Below are positions 42,422-49,819 of a stretch of DNA of 60,061 nucleotides, piece by piece. Position numbers and translations under genes: made by a program. The DNA lies in the NCBI GenBank assembly GCA_023398955.1, contig JAEWRL010000128.1, positions 1 through 60,061 of the forward strand. The letters are read 5' to 3'. Positions within the stretch are counted from its first letter, which is position 1. Each line of letters begins with the position of its first letter. Origin of the DNA: Pseudomonadota bacterium (GTDB taxonomy: Bacteria; Myxococcota_A; Polyangia; Polyangiales; Polyangiaceae). Below the pieces are notes generated by a model. The model saw nothing but the letters and a program-made list of their open reading frames with translations. It searched no databases and was not told the DNA's origin.

Positions 42422-43864
42422 TAAGCCTGGGATGAAGCGGTGCTTGACCTTACGGCAGTAGTCCGCGTACCGCGGGTCGGCCGCGAGGTGTCGCTCCTCG
42501 GTCATGGCTCGCAGGTAGTAGACCGAGGTCATCGCCACGAGGCCGATGACGGGTCCCGCGACTGAGGCTCCACCTCCGCCCGCTGCTCCGTAGAGGACCG
42601 CCGGGAACATCACGCACCACCACGCAATGTTCTTCGAGGCGTAGGCGGGGTGGCGCACGAACGCGTAAGGCCCCGCACGAATGATTCCGCGATGGGTGAG
42701 GTTGGAGAACCGTACGCCAAACACCAGGGTTGCCCAAACGTACACTGCATAGCAGCACACCATGGCGAACGCGAACGCGGATACCGCCCACTGGTTCTCT
42801 ATCCCCAGGAACGCGCGCTCGCTCGGCGCGGCGTAGTAGACGCCGAGCAGACGCTGAAAGGGCGGATAACACACCAGGCAGACGACCCATCCAAGGACCG
42901 TCGGTTCGACGGATGTGACGTGATTGTCCACCCAACGCGACGTGAAGACGTAGCCACAGAAGGCCAGGGCTACGTCGACCGAGAAGAAGAGGGCGATGGC
43001 GACGTTGAAGAGGTCTTGGTTGAATGTTTGGTGACCGTAGCCATGCGCCGCGATCCTTTCAGGAATCGTGCTGGAGACATAGCCCACATTGCGGACCAGG
43101 TGCGGAAACTGTTCCACGAAGAAGACAGTCATCAGAGGCGCGAAGAACAGCTTCACCAGGAGTGACCGCGCCGTCTTCTTGTCTTGCTCGTCCAGCGGGA
43201 TGTGGATGGACCTCAGCGGCTCGAGGCGTGAGAAGGGCAGCGTCAAGAGCTTGCTGAAAAAGTGGGCCGGATCACGCTGGTCCGCGTGGGGATCGTGCTT
43301 GAGGGCACGCGTGCCCAGCACGTAGGGTAGGCCGCCCCAAAGATAGGCGGTCCACATCAGCTCCAAGAGGCGGAACCAGCTACGGTAGTGGCGCGCATGA
43401 CGCTCATAGCCGTACTCGCCAGCCGTGTAATAGAAGCGCACCGCCACCCAGAAAAGCCCGAGATGGAGCAGGTAGACAAGGAGGCTGTCGGCGCAGAAGC
43501 GCGCCACCTTCCCGTCGAGGAGGAGCGGATCGATGTGGACGACCTGCCCTGGGGCGCGCCGCCACAATCGAAGAAGCTCCGTCCCGAGCATGACGCCTGC
43601 GGTGATGAGGAGGGCGGCCAGGACGGTGTCCAAGCGACTGCCGGTGACGCGCGCGCCAAAGACGACGATTCCATGCTCCAGCGCGTCCGCGGCATGAAAC
43701 AGGATCGCCAGCAGCACCACCGATGCCGCGCCGGAGACGCCGCAGACCCAGGCGCGGTCAGTGACCCAGCCGCGCTCTCCCGATGCCGCGACCTGCCCTT
43801 CGCGCTCCGAAAGGCCTCGAGAGCCTTCCGTTTGAGCGGGGGCGAGCGCACCACGGACCGTCAC
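42416..43864 (-). CDS. Multi-pass membrane protein with C-terminal ICMT/PEMT-like methyltransferase domain
   Basis: 482 aa. At least eight hydrophobic segments from about residue 38 on. The C-terminal 110 residues match the isoprenylcysteine carboxyl methyltransferase/phospholipid methyltransferase pattern: GIIRAGPYAFVRHPAYASKN, a Gly-rich hydrophobic stretch, and YYLRAMTEERHLAADPRYADYCRKV. The R-H-P and E-E sites bind SAM and catalyse methyl transfer in that superfamily. The N-terminal 350 residues are an unusual long membrane extension with MBOAT-like feel (FYYTAGEYGYERHARHYRSW, HGYGHQTFNQDLF) that I cannot assign. A membrane-lipid or isoprenoid methyltransferase is inferred. Confidence 0.7.
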   Translation of the reverse strand: MTVRGALAPAQTEGSRGLSEREGQVAASGERGWVTDRAWVCGVSGAASVVLLAILFHAADALEHGIVVFGARVTGSRLDTVLAALLITAGVMLGTELLRLWRRAPGQVVHIDPLLLDGKVARFCADSLLVYLLHLGLFWVAVRFYYTAGEYGYERHARHYRSWFRLLELMWTAYLWGGLPYVLGTRALKHDPHADQRDPAHFFSKLLTLPFSRLEPLRSIHIPLDEQDKKTARSLLVKLFFAPLMTVFFVEQFPHLVRNVGYVSSTIPERIAAHGYGHQTFNQDLFNVAIALFFSVDVALAFCGYVFTSRWVDNHVTSVEPTVLGWVVCLVCYPPFQRLLGVYYAAPSERAFLGIENQWAVSAFAFAMVCCYAVYVWATLVFGVRFSNLTHRGIIRAGPYAFVRHPAYASKNIAWWCVMFPAVLYGAAGGGGASVAGPVIGLVAMTSVYYLRAMTEERHLAADPRYADYCRKVKHRFIPGLL

Positions 43865-44139
43865 CCGGCAGTCTTAGCAGATTGTCAAAGCCGGCTTCCG
43901 ACCTTTCGACCACTGGCGCCGACTGCCTCGACCGTCGTCGACGCCAATTCTGCGGTAGCTCGAGCGTCCGCGAGACCGCGCCTAGTTCTGCGACACTTGG
44001 TCAGAATCCCGTCGGCGAGGGAATCGACGAGCGAGCGCAACTCTCGGACGCTTCTTGCCCAAACGCTAACGGGGCGAGGGCTGGGCAAAAGACTCGAAGG
44101 CCGTCGCCCTGCTCGGACCCGTTCCTGTTACCTACCCAT

Positions 44140-45243
44140 TTAGGGTTGAGCGAGGGTGAGGGAACCGGTGTCGAGGGCGATGTGATAATAGCCGTGCTCA
44201 TCCCACTCTAACGGCGCGCCGCCCTGGGTCAAGGTGCCCCCATCGACCCTGACGCGAAGGCACGTGTTGGGCGGGAAGTGCTCCGGGAGGGTCCACGACC
44301 AGGTCGTTTCTCCGCCCGACGTCGTGGGAGCGGCCGCCTCGAACGCCTTCTGTCCCAGCCAGTAGGCTCCAATGCGCATAACCGTATCCAACCACACGTC
44401 GTTCAAGGCCTTTGCATATTCGACGCTGCTGACGAACTCCTCGATCGCGATCGGCTGGTAGGCGGCGTCGCTGCCGCCCGTAAAGCCGTGCACGAGGACG
44501 ATCTGCCAAGCCCCTGCCGCGTGAGCGGTATCCGTGACGCCATTCATGGCACTCGCCTCTGCGCCTTCGGCGGGTATATGGCACGGCAGATTGAAGGGGT
44601 TGGAGTTGCCGTTCGGTACGATTCTGCCGCCGCCCACACCGCGATTGATGAAGAAACGCTCCTCCGCGAGGCTCACGTAGCTCAAGTCCCCGTAGGGTGC
44701 GGCCATGGTGTAGGGGGTGACACCAAAGCGTTCCTCGATGAAGGTCGTCGCGAGATCCACGTCGTCGCCCGTACCCGCTTGCATGTGCCGCTGAGTGTGG
44801 TTGCCGAGCTCGTGACCGTCGCGTAGGGCCTGCTCCCAGATCTCGTTACCTGCCGACGACTTCCCAGTCTGAAGGTAGAAGGTCAACGGGACGCCCAGTC
44901 CTTGCAGCTCGGCGTAGTGCTCAATCTGCGAGGAGTTGGCGTCGTCAAAGGTGTAGGAGACCGCGGCGCTGAAGCCGGCCCAGTCCAATACCTCCAGGTT
45001 GGCAGCATCTCCCGAGGGCTGCGCGACGCCCGCGTTCCCCGCAGCAGGGAGTCCGCAGGTCGCGGCGTTGGGAGTGGCAGTCGAACCACTGCCCCCGCTG
45101 CCGCTGAGCCCCGCCGCGCCGCTAGCACCGGTCGAGTGAGAATCTCCGGCCTGATTCGCCTCGGAACCGTTGGAGTTGGTCGCGCCGCAGGCGAGGGAGG
45201 TGGAACACAACAGAAGAGCGAGGAATCGGACGTCGGTCTGCAT
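44140..45243 (-). CDS. Lipoprotein polysaccharide deacetylase (CE4, NodB-like)
   Basis: 367 aa. The signal ends in LLLCSTSLAC, then a Gly/Ser/Ala spacer. The NodB domain (about 80-265) shows motif 1 SYTFDDAN (catalytic Asp and metal Asp), motif 2 HELGNHTQRH (metal His pair, H-x-x-x-H type), motif 3 MAAPYGDL and a later IVLVHGF that carries the catalytic-support His. The C-terminal 80 residues form a beta module (WSWTLPEHFPPNTCLRVRVD). The location beside GH10/GH8 xylanases makes acetylxylan the likely substrate; chitin oligomers or peptidoglycan are the alternatives. Divergent from the xylanase genes. Confidence 0.88.
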   Translation of the reverse strand: MQTDVRFLALLLCSTSLACGATNSNGSEANQAGDSHSTGASGAAGLSGSGGSGSTATPNAATCGLPAAGNAGVAQPSGDAANLEVLDWAGFSAAVSYTFDDANSSQIEHYAELQGLGVPLTFYLQTGKSSAGNEIWEQALRDGHELGNHTQRHMQAGTGDDVDLATTFIEERFGVTPYTMAAPYGDLSYVSLAEERFFINRGVGGGRIVPNGNSNPFNLPCHIPAEGAEASAMNGVTDTAHAAGAWQIVLVHGFTGGSDAAYQPIAIEEFVSSVEYAKALNDVWLDTVMRIGAYWLGQKAFEAAAPTTSGGETTWSWTLPEHFPPNTCLRVRVDGGTLTQGGAPLEWDEHGYYHIALDTGSLTLAQP

Positions 45244-45433
45244 CGCGCGAGGAAGCCTTGCTCAGAAGTGGACCGACGTCATCACATTCGTGGTCCAAAG
45301 CTCTCGTCCTTGGCGCACTCTGTGCGAGCCTCTCTTCTGCCCGCAGGTGCCGAGACGACGCACGCTGTGGTGATAATCGAGAGCATTCGGCGCGGCACTC
45401 GCCCGGGCGGTGTGCGTCGAGGTGGTGTACGTG

Positions 45434-45470
45434 GCGCCACAGATGCGAGTACGGCGCCACAAATGCGAGG
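45434..45470. repeat. 17-bp direct repeat with 20-bp period
   Basis: GGCGCCACAGATGCGAG (45434-45450) recurs as GGCGCCACAAATGCGAG (45454-45470), one mismatch, about two helical turns apart, 190 bp from the CE4 start. It could be paired operator sites or a simple duplication. Confidence 0.6.
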
Positions 45471-45605
45471 TTTGGGCGCAAGCTGTCTGCGCCGGAGGGC
45501 TAAATTCCCCGGAAGCCGCTGGAAAAGGCCCCCGTCGATGATAACGCGACCCTTTTCGCCTTGGCGTTCGTATCACTCCTGGCGCGACCAGCGCGCGCGG
45601 GCACC

Positions 45606-45618
45606 CACGGTCACCGTG
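45606..45618. promoter_or_regulatory. Inverted repeat CACGGT-C-ACCGTG
   Basis: Perfect 13-bp palindrome with one central base, 99 bp upstream of the GH10 start. Size and symmetry suit a dimeric repressor. Confidence 0.35.
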
Positions 45619-45650
45619 TCAACGGGGCCATTCTCCCGCGCTAGCCTGGT

Positions 45651-45666
45651 CCGAATACAAATTCGG
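45651..45666. promoter_or_regulatory. Inverted repeat CCGAAT-ACAA-ATTCGG
   Basis: Perfect 6-bp arms around ACAA, 51 bp upstream of the GH10 start, where a promoter or repressor site would be expected. The TACAAA inside it could be part of a -10 element. Function is inferred from position and symmetry only. Confidence 0.4.
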
Positions 45667-45716
45667 GGCGCGGCCCTTTGCGCCCTGCTCCGCAGCGAAA
45701 CCCGAGCAACCAACCT

Positions 45717-46796
45717 ATGAACTCGATTCGATTCTTCCTTGGCTCCCTGTCTACCTACCGGCTCTACGGCTTGATACTGACGCTGCCCACGATCACGACG
45801 GCTTGTCTCGATTCCGGGGTATCCCGCGCCCCCGAGTCAGAGGCGGGGGCGCCGATCGACGAAGCCGTCTCCACCCCCGAGGCACCTGATGCTGCCTGTC
45901 GCCAGCGCAGGGATCTGCAGCCCGATGCTCCAGAGCGCGGCGAGAGCCAGGTAGCGTGGGTCGGCAACATCACCCAAGGGGGAGTCTTGCCCTCCGATTT
46001 CGATTCGTTCTGGGACCAGCTGACACCGGAAAACGAAGCAAAGTGGAGCGCGGTCGAGCCGTCTCGGGACGCTATGGATTGGAGCCGGCTCGACGAGTAC
46101 TACGAGTATACGCGCACCCATGGGTTTCCCCTGAAGGCCCACACCTTCGTCTGGGGAAAGCAGGAGCCCAGCTGGGTCGCGACGCTCGACCCCGAGGAGC
46201 AGGCCCAGGAGGTCGAGGAGTGGATTCAGCTCTACTGCGAGCGTTACCCGGAGACGGAACTGATTGACGTCGTCAACGAACCCGTGCACGAGAAGCCGAG
46301 CTATCTCGACGCGCTCGGTGGAGGTGATGGCACGACCTGGCAGTGGGTCATCCGAGCCTTCGAAATGGCGCGCGAGCACTGCCCGAACGCCACCTTGATC
46401 CTCAATGACTACAATGTTCTAGCCTGGGATACTGCTGGGTTCTTGAGCGTCGCGAGGGCACTCAGCGCGCAAGGGCTCGTCGACGGTCTTGGGGCGCAGG
46501 CGCACGGCCTCGAAAGGCTGCCCATGAGCCAGCTCGAGAGGGGCCTCACCGAGGTGGCCGCCCTCGGCTTGCCCATCTACATCTCCGAATACGACCTCGA
46601 CATCGCAGACGATGATTGCCAAAAACTCGTCTTGCAGAACCAGTTCCCGCTCTTCTACCATCACCCGGCGGTGGTCGGCATCACGCTGTGGGGCTACGAG
46701 TACGGCAGGCATTGGAAACGTAACGCTTACCTGTTAAACGAAGACGGCTCGCCCCGGCCCGCGCTGAGCTGGCTAGTCGATTTCCTCGAGCGATAA
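45717..46796 (+). CDS. Lipoprotein GH10 endo-beta-1,4-xylanase
   Basis: 359 aa from ATG 45717, giving a lipoprotein signal ending in TITTAC. GH10 TIM barrel: TPENEAKWSAVEP, KAHTFVWGKQEPSW, the acid/base Glu in IDVVNEPVHE, LNDYN, GLGAQAHG and the nucleophile Glu in IYISEYDLD, then GITLWGYEYG. All catalytic and subsite residues expected for xylan cleavage are present. The spacer after the lipobox is short and lacks Gly-rich repeats, unlike the other hydrolases here. Followed at 18 bp by the GH8 gene, so co-transcription is likely. Confidence 0.94.
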   Translation: MNSIRFFLGSLSTYRLYGLILTLPTITTACLDSGVSRAPESEAGAPIDEAVSTPEAPDAACRQRRDLQPDAPERGESQVAWVGNITQGGVLPSDFDSFWDQLTPENEAKWSAVEPSRDAMDWSRLDEYYEYTRTHGFPLKAHTFVWGKQEPSWVATLDPEEQAQEVEEWIQLYCERYPETELIDVVNEPVHEKPSYLDALGGGDGTTWQWVIRAFEMAREHCPNATLILNDYNVLAWDTAGFLSVARALSAQGLVDGLGAQAHGLERLPMSQLERGLTEVAALGLPIYISEYDLDIADDDCQKLVLQNQFPLFYHHPAVVGITLWGYEYGRHWKRNAYLLNEDGSPRPALSWLVDFLER

Positions 46797-46814
46797 CCGA
46801 TCAGTGAGGTATCC

Positions 46815-48269
46815 ATGAAGTTCCGAATCACGCTGCCCATCCTCGCCTTGGGATCCGCGGTGTTGGTGGCGCCCAGCTGCGTTCCGCGTCAGGACGCTCC
46901 CGCACAGCAGCCGCAACAGCAACAGCAGCAGCAAGCGCCGGCCGTACCAGAGCCCGAGCCTCTCGGTCCTCCGCTGCAGCCACCTGCAAAGGGCGCCTTC
47001 CACACGGGCGAATACCGCAACCTCTTTGAACAGCTCGGCAATCCGCTCGACGAGATCCAGGCGAAGGTGGATGCGGCCTACCAGCACCTCTTCCACGGCG
47101 ATCCGGAGCAGGAGGCCGTCATGTTTGCCGCTGGGGAGAATGATAGCGGCGCCCTTGCCTACATCAAAGACGTTGCGAACGACGACATCCGCTCCGAGGG
47201 GATGTCGTATGGCATGATGGTCGCCGTCCAGATGGACCAGAAGCAAGACTTCGATGCCCTCTGGAACTGGGCGAGGACCTACATGTACCTGGACGATCCG
47301 AGCCACCCCGTCTACGGGTACTTCTCTTGGCAGATGCGGCCCGACGGTACTGCGATCGATGAGATGCCAGCTCCGGACGGGGAGGAGTACTTTGCCATGG
47401 CGCTCCTCTTCGCCTCCCACCGCTGGGGGAATGGCAAGGGCATCTACGATTATGGGGCAGAGGCGCAGCGGCTGCTGGACGCCATGAAGAACCGCAAAGA
47501 GATTACCGGTATCGTCAACGGGAAGCGCAAGACGACTGGGGTGGCGCTCTTCAACCCCGAGCACAAAATGGTGCGGTTCACACCCGACACCGACAATTTC
47601 CGGACGAACGGCGACCATACGGATCCGTCCTATCACCTGCCGGCGTTCTATGACCTGTGGGCGCTCTGGGGCCCGGAGGCAGACCGAAAGTTCTGGGCCG
47701 AGGCTGCCACGGCGAGCCGCGAATTCTTCATCAAGGCAGCTCACCCCGCGACGGCCTTGACCCCCGATTACGCCAATTTCGATGGCACGCCCAAGGCTGC
47801 ATCCTGGGATGCTCACACTGCCGATTTCCGCTACGACGCGTGGCGCACGGCGATGAACTGGTCCGTCGACTACGCCTGGTGGGCCAAGGACCCTCGTCAG
47901 ATTGCGCTCAGCAACCGCTTGCTCGAGTTCTTTGCCCGGCAGGGGCCTAACTATAAGGCTACCTTCACGCTCGACGGGAAGCCCACGGCCGAGCACGACT
48001 CCCTGGGACTGGTGGCAACGAACGCGGTGGCGGCGCTGGCGGCCACGCACCCCCGGGCTTGGCACTTTGTCGATACTCTGTACAAGTGGCGCGCTCCGAA
48101 GGGGAAGTGGCGTTACTACGACGGGCTACTCTACATGATGGCCATGCTCCACACGAGCGGCCAGTTCCGGATCCATCGACCCGACAGCGCCACGCCACCG
48201 GAGTCTTCGGCGAGCCCCGCGGCCTTCCTCCCGCCGCCGCTTTCGGCTACAAGGCTGGTGAGTCGGTGA
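46815..48269 (+). CDS. Lipoprotein GH8 oligoxylanase/xylanase
   Basis: 484 aa; GAGG precedes ATG 46815. The lipoprotein signal ends in VAPSC and is followed by a poly-Gln/Pro spacer (QQPQQQQQQQ), unusual in this window. The GH8 (alpha/alpha)6 domain contains NDDIRSEGMSYGMMVAVQMD, whose Glu is the general acid, and FRYDAWRTAMNWSVDYAWW, whose Asp is the general base. The DDIRSEGMSYGM form is the one I recall for reducing-end xylose-releasing exo-oligoxylanases and GH8 xylanases, rather than BcsZ-type cellulases. It would trim the oligomers made by GH10 before uptake by the next gene's transporter. Confidence 0.9.
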   Translation: MKFRITLPILALGSAVLVAPSCVPRQDAPAQQPQQQQQQQAPAVPEPEPLGPPLQPPAKGAFHTGEYRNLFEQLGNPLDEIQAKVDAAYQHLFHGDPEQEAVMFAAGENDSGALAYIKDVANDDIRSEGMSYGMMVAVQMDQKQDFDALWNWARTYMYLDDPSHPVYGYFSWQMRPDGTAIDEMPAPDGEEYFAMALLFASHRWGNGKGIYDYGAEAQRLLDAMKNRKEITGIVNGKRKTTGVALFNPEHKMVRFTPDTDNFRTNGDHTDPSYHLPAFYDLWALWGPEADRKFWAEAATASREFFIKAAHPATALTPDYANFDGTPKAASWDAHTADFRYDAWRTAMNWSVDYAWWAKDPRQIALSNRLLEFFARQGPNYKATFTLDGKPTAEHDSLGLVATNAVAALAATHPRAWHFVDTLYKWRAPKGKWRYYDGLLYMMAMLHTSGQFRIHRPDSATPPESSASPAAFLPPPLSATRLVSR

Positions 48270-48352
48270 GCGGTCGCTTCGCGCGCTGACTCACGTCCCC
48301 GTCCCCCAAACACAGTCGCCACACAGCGGCGCTCTGGGAAAGCCTCTTCGCG

Positions 48353-49705
48353 ATGAAGCCCCTCACACAGCGAAAGATCTTCGGCTATGCCATTGGCGAC
48401 CTTGGCATCAACCTGAACTTTCAGCTGATCGGATTCTACCTCGCCTACTTCTACACGGACGTATTCGGTATTCCAGCGTGGCACGTAGGAACCCTGTTCC
48501 TCGCTGCACGGGTCTGGGACGCCGTGAACGACCCGCTGATGGGCTTCATCGCGGACCACACGAAGACGAAGCGGGGGCGCTTCCGCCCTTACTTGCTCTT
48601 CGGTGCCCTACCGCTGAACCTGGTCCTGCTCGCGTGCTACTTCACCCCCGAGCTCTCCGAGACAGGCAAGATCGCCTACGCTTACGTGACGTACATCCTT
48701 CATGGGATGCTCTTCACCCTTGTCGGTTTGCCCTATTCCTCCATCAGCGCGGTGATGACCCAGGACCAGCAGGAGCGCGCTGTCATCTCGACCTACCGGA
48801 TGTTCTTCGCCGTGATCGTGGCATTGGGTATCGTATCCATTGCGGTGAAGCCTTTCGTGGCTCTCTTCGCCACCGAGCAGCAAGGCTTCGCCGTGGCGGC
48901 TGCGGTGTTCGGCGTCGTCTCCACGTCGCTCTTGTGGCTGTCGTACACGCAGGCCGAGGAGCGCGTCCCGCCGCCCAGGGATACCTACGCGCTGCGTGAC
49001 TTCGGGCGGGTCCTCGGCGCCAATCGCATGCTCTTCGTCCTGGCGATCGCCATGTTCCTCAACACCGGGGTGTGGGTGGTTGGCAATGCAGTCGCTGCCT
49101 ACTACTTCAAGTACGTGATGGGGAACGAGGCGTTTCTTTCCACCTTCTTCCTCTTCATGCTCCCCGCGAACCTCCTCGGTGTGCTCGCTACGCCGTGGCT
49201 GACGAAGCGCTATGGAAAGCGCCGAGTGTTCATGGTGGGAAGCATCATCGTGGCGGTCCTCTACGGGTCCCGCTACTTCCTGCCGGGCCCTGCGGTGACT
49301 GCTTTCGTGATCATCTCCATGATGGGGACGGCGGGACAGATGATGTGCTCCATCACCCAGTGGGGCATGCTGCCCGACACGGTCGAATACGGCCAATGGA
49401 AGACAGGTGTCCGCTCCGAGGGGATCCCGTTTGCGTTCTTCTCCTTCATGCAGAAGCTGGGAATGGCCGTGGCCGGGGCCATCGCCGCATATTCTCTCGA
49501 TTGGATAGACTATCAGCCGAATCAAGAGCAGCCCGCTGAGGTGCTGACTGGGCTCAACAGCCTGTTCAACCTCGTCCCCGCTGGCTTCTCCTTGCTGTGC
49601 CTCGGTATCCTGTTCTTCTACAAGCTGGACGGCGAACTCTATGGCAGGATTCTCGAGGAGCTCAGGCAGCGGGAGGAAGCCGCCGCCGCCTTGGAAAAGG
49701 GTTGA
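48353..49705 (+). CDS. GPH-family (MelB/XynP-like) sugar:cation symporter
   Basis: 450 aa with 12 predicted membrane helices. GPH signatures: KIFGYAIGDLGINLNFQLIG at the start, ARVWDAVNDPLMGFIADHTK and RGRFRPYLLFG in the first cytoplasmic loop, and QWGMLPDTVEYGQWKTGVRSEG (quoted as QWGMLPDTVEYGQW plus KTGVRSEG) in the second half. Position directly after GH10 and GH8 suggests import of xylose oligomers or xylosides coupled to H+ or Na+. The C-terminus is a short charged helix. 83 bp separate it from GH8. Confidence 0.9.
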   Translation: MKPLTQRKIFGYAIGDLGINLNFQLIGFYLAYFYTDVFGIPAWHVGTLFLAARVWDAVNDPLMGFIADHTKTKRGRFRPYLLFGALPLNLVLLACYFTPELSETGKIAYAYVTYILHGMLFTLVGLPYSSISAVMTQDQQERAVISTYRMFFAVIVALGIVSIAVKPFVALFATEQQGFAVAAAVFGVVSTSLLWLSYTQAEERVPPPRDTYALRDFGRVLGANRMLFVLAIAMFLNTGVWVVGNAVAAYYFKYVMGNEAFLSTFFLFMLPANLLGVLATPWLTKRYGKRRVFMVGSIIVAVLYGSRYFLPGPAVTAFVIISMMGTAGQMMCSITQWGMLPDTVEYGQWKTGVRSEGIPFAFFSFMQKLGMAVAGAIAAYSLDWIDYQPNQEQPAEVLTGLNSLFNLVPAGFSLLCLGILFFYKLDGELYGRILEELRQREEAAAALEKG

Positions 49706-49819
49706 GGCCCCCCACCACCGTCGGGGGTCGGGGTTGAGCCGACTCTACCAAACGCCGCAGGGCGCCACGATGGCCGAGGCCGGCCGACGTGGCGCGTGCT
49801 GCTGCTGTTGCTGTTGATT

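Larger units (their letters stand above)
45244..45716. promoter_or_regulatory. Divergent control region of the xylan locus
   Basis: No gene seen. Between the CE4 gene (minus) and GH10 (plus) lie a 17-bp direct repeat and two perfect inverted repeats (separate entries), a density not seen in most other gaps of the window. The promoters of both transcription units must be here. Which regulator binds is unknown; no regulator gene is adjacent. Confidence 0.5.

Noticed and set aside
46773..48065. 430-codon minus-strand open frame opposite GH8
   Set aside because: Exact antisense of a GH8 enzyme with intact motifs; composition and lack of start signal mark it as a shadow frame.
49708..49727. C-run and G-run after the GPH symporter gene as a terminator
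   Set aside because: Only a 5-bp stem with a 9-nt loop and no T-run; too weak to list as a feature.
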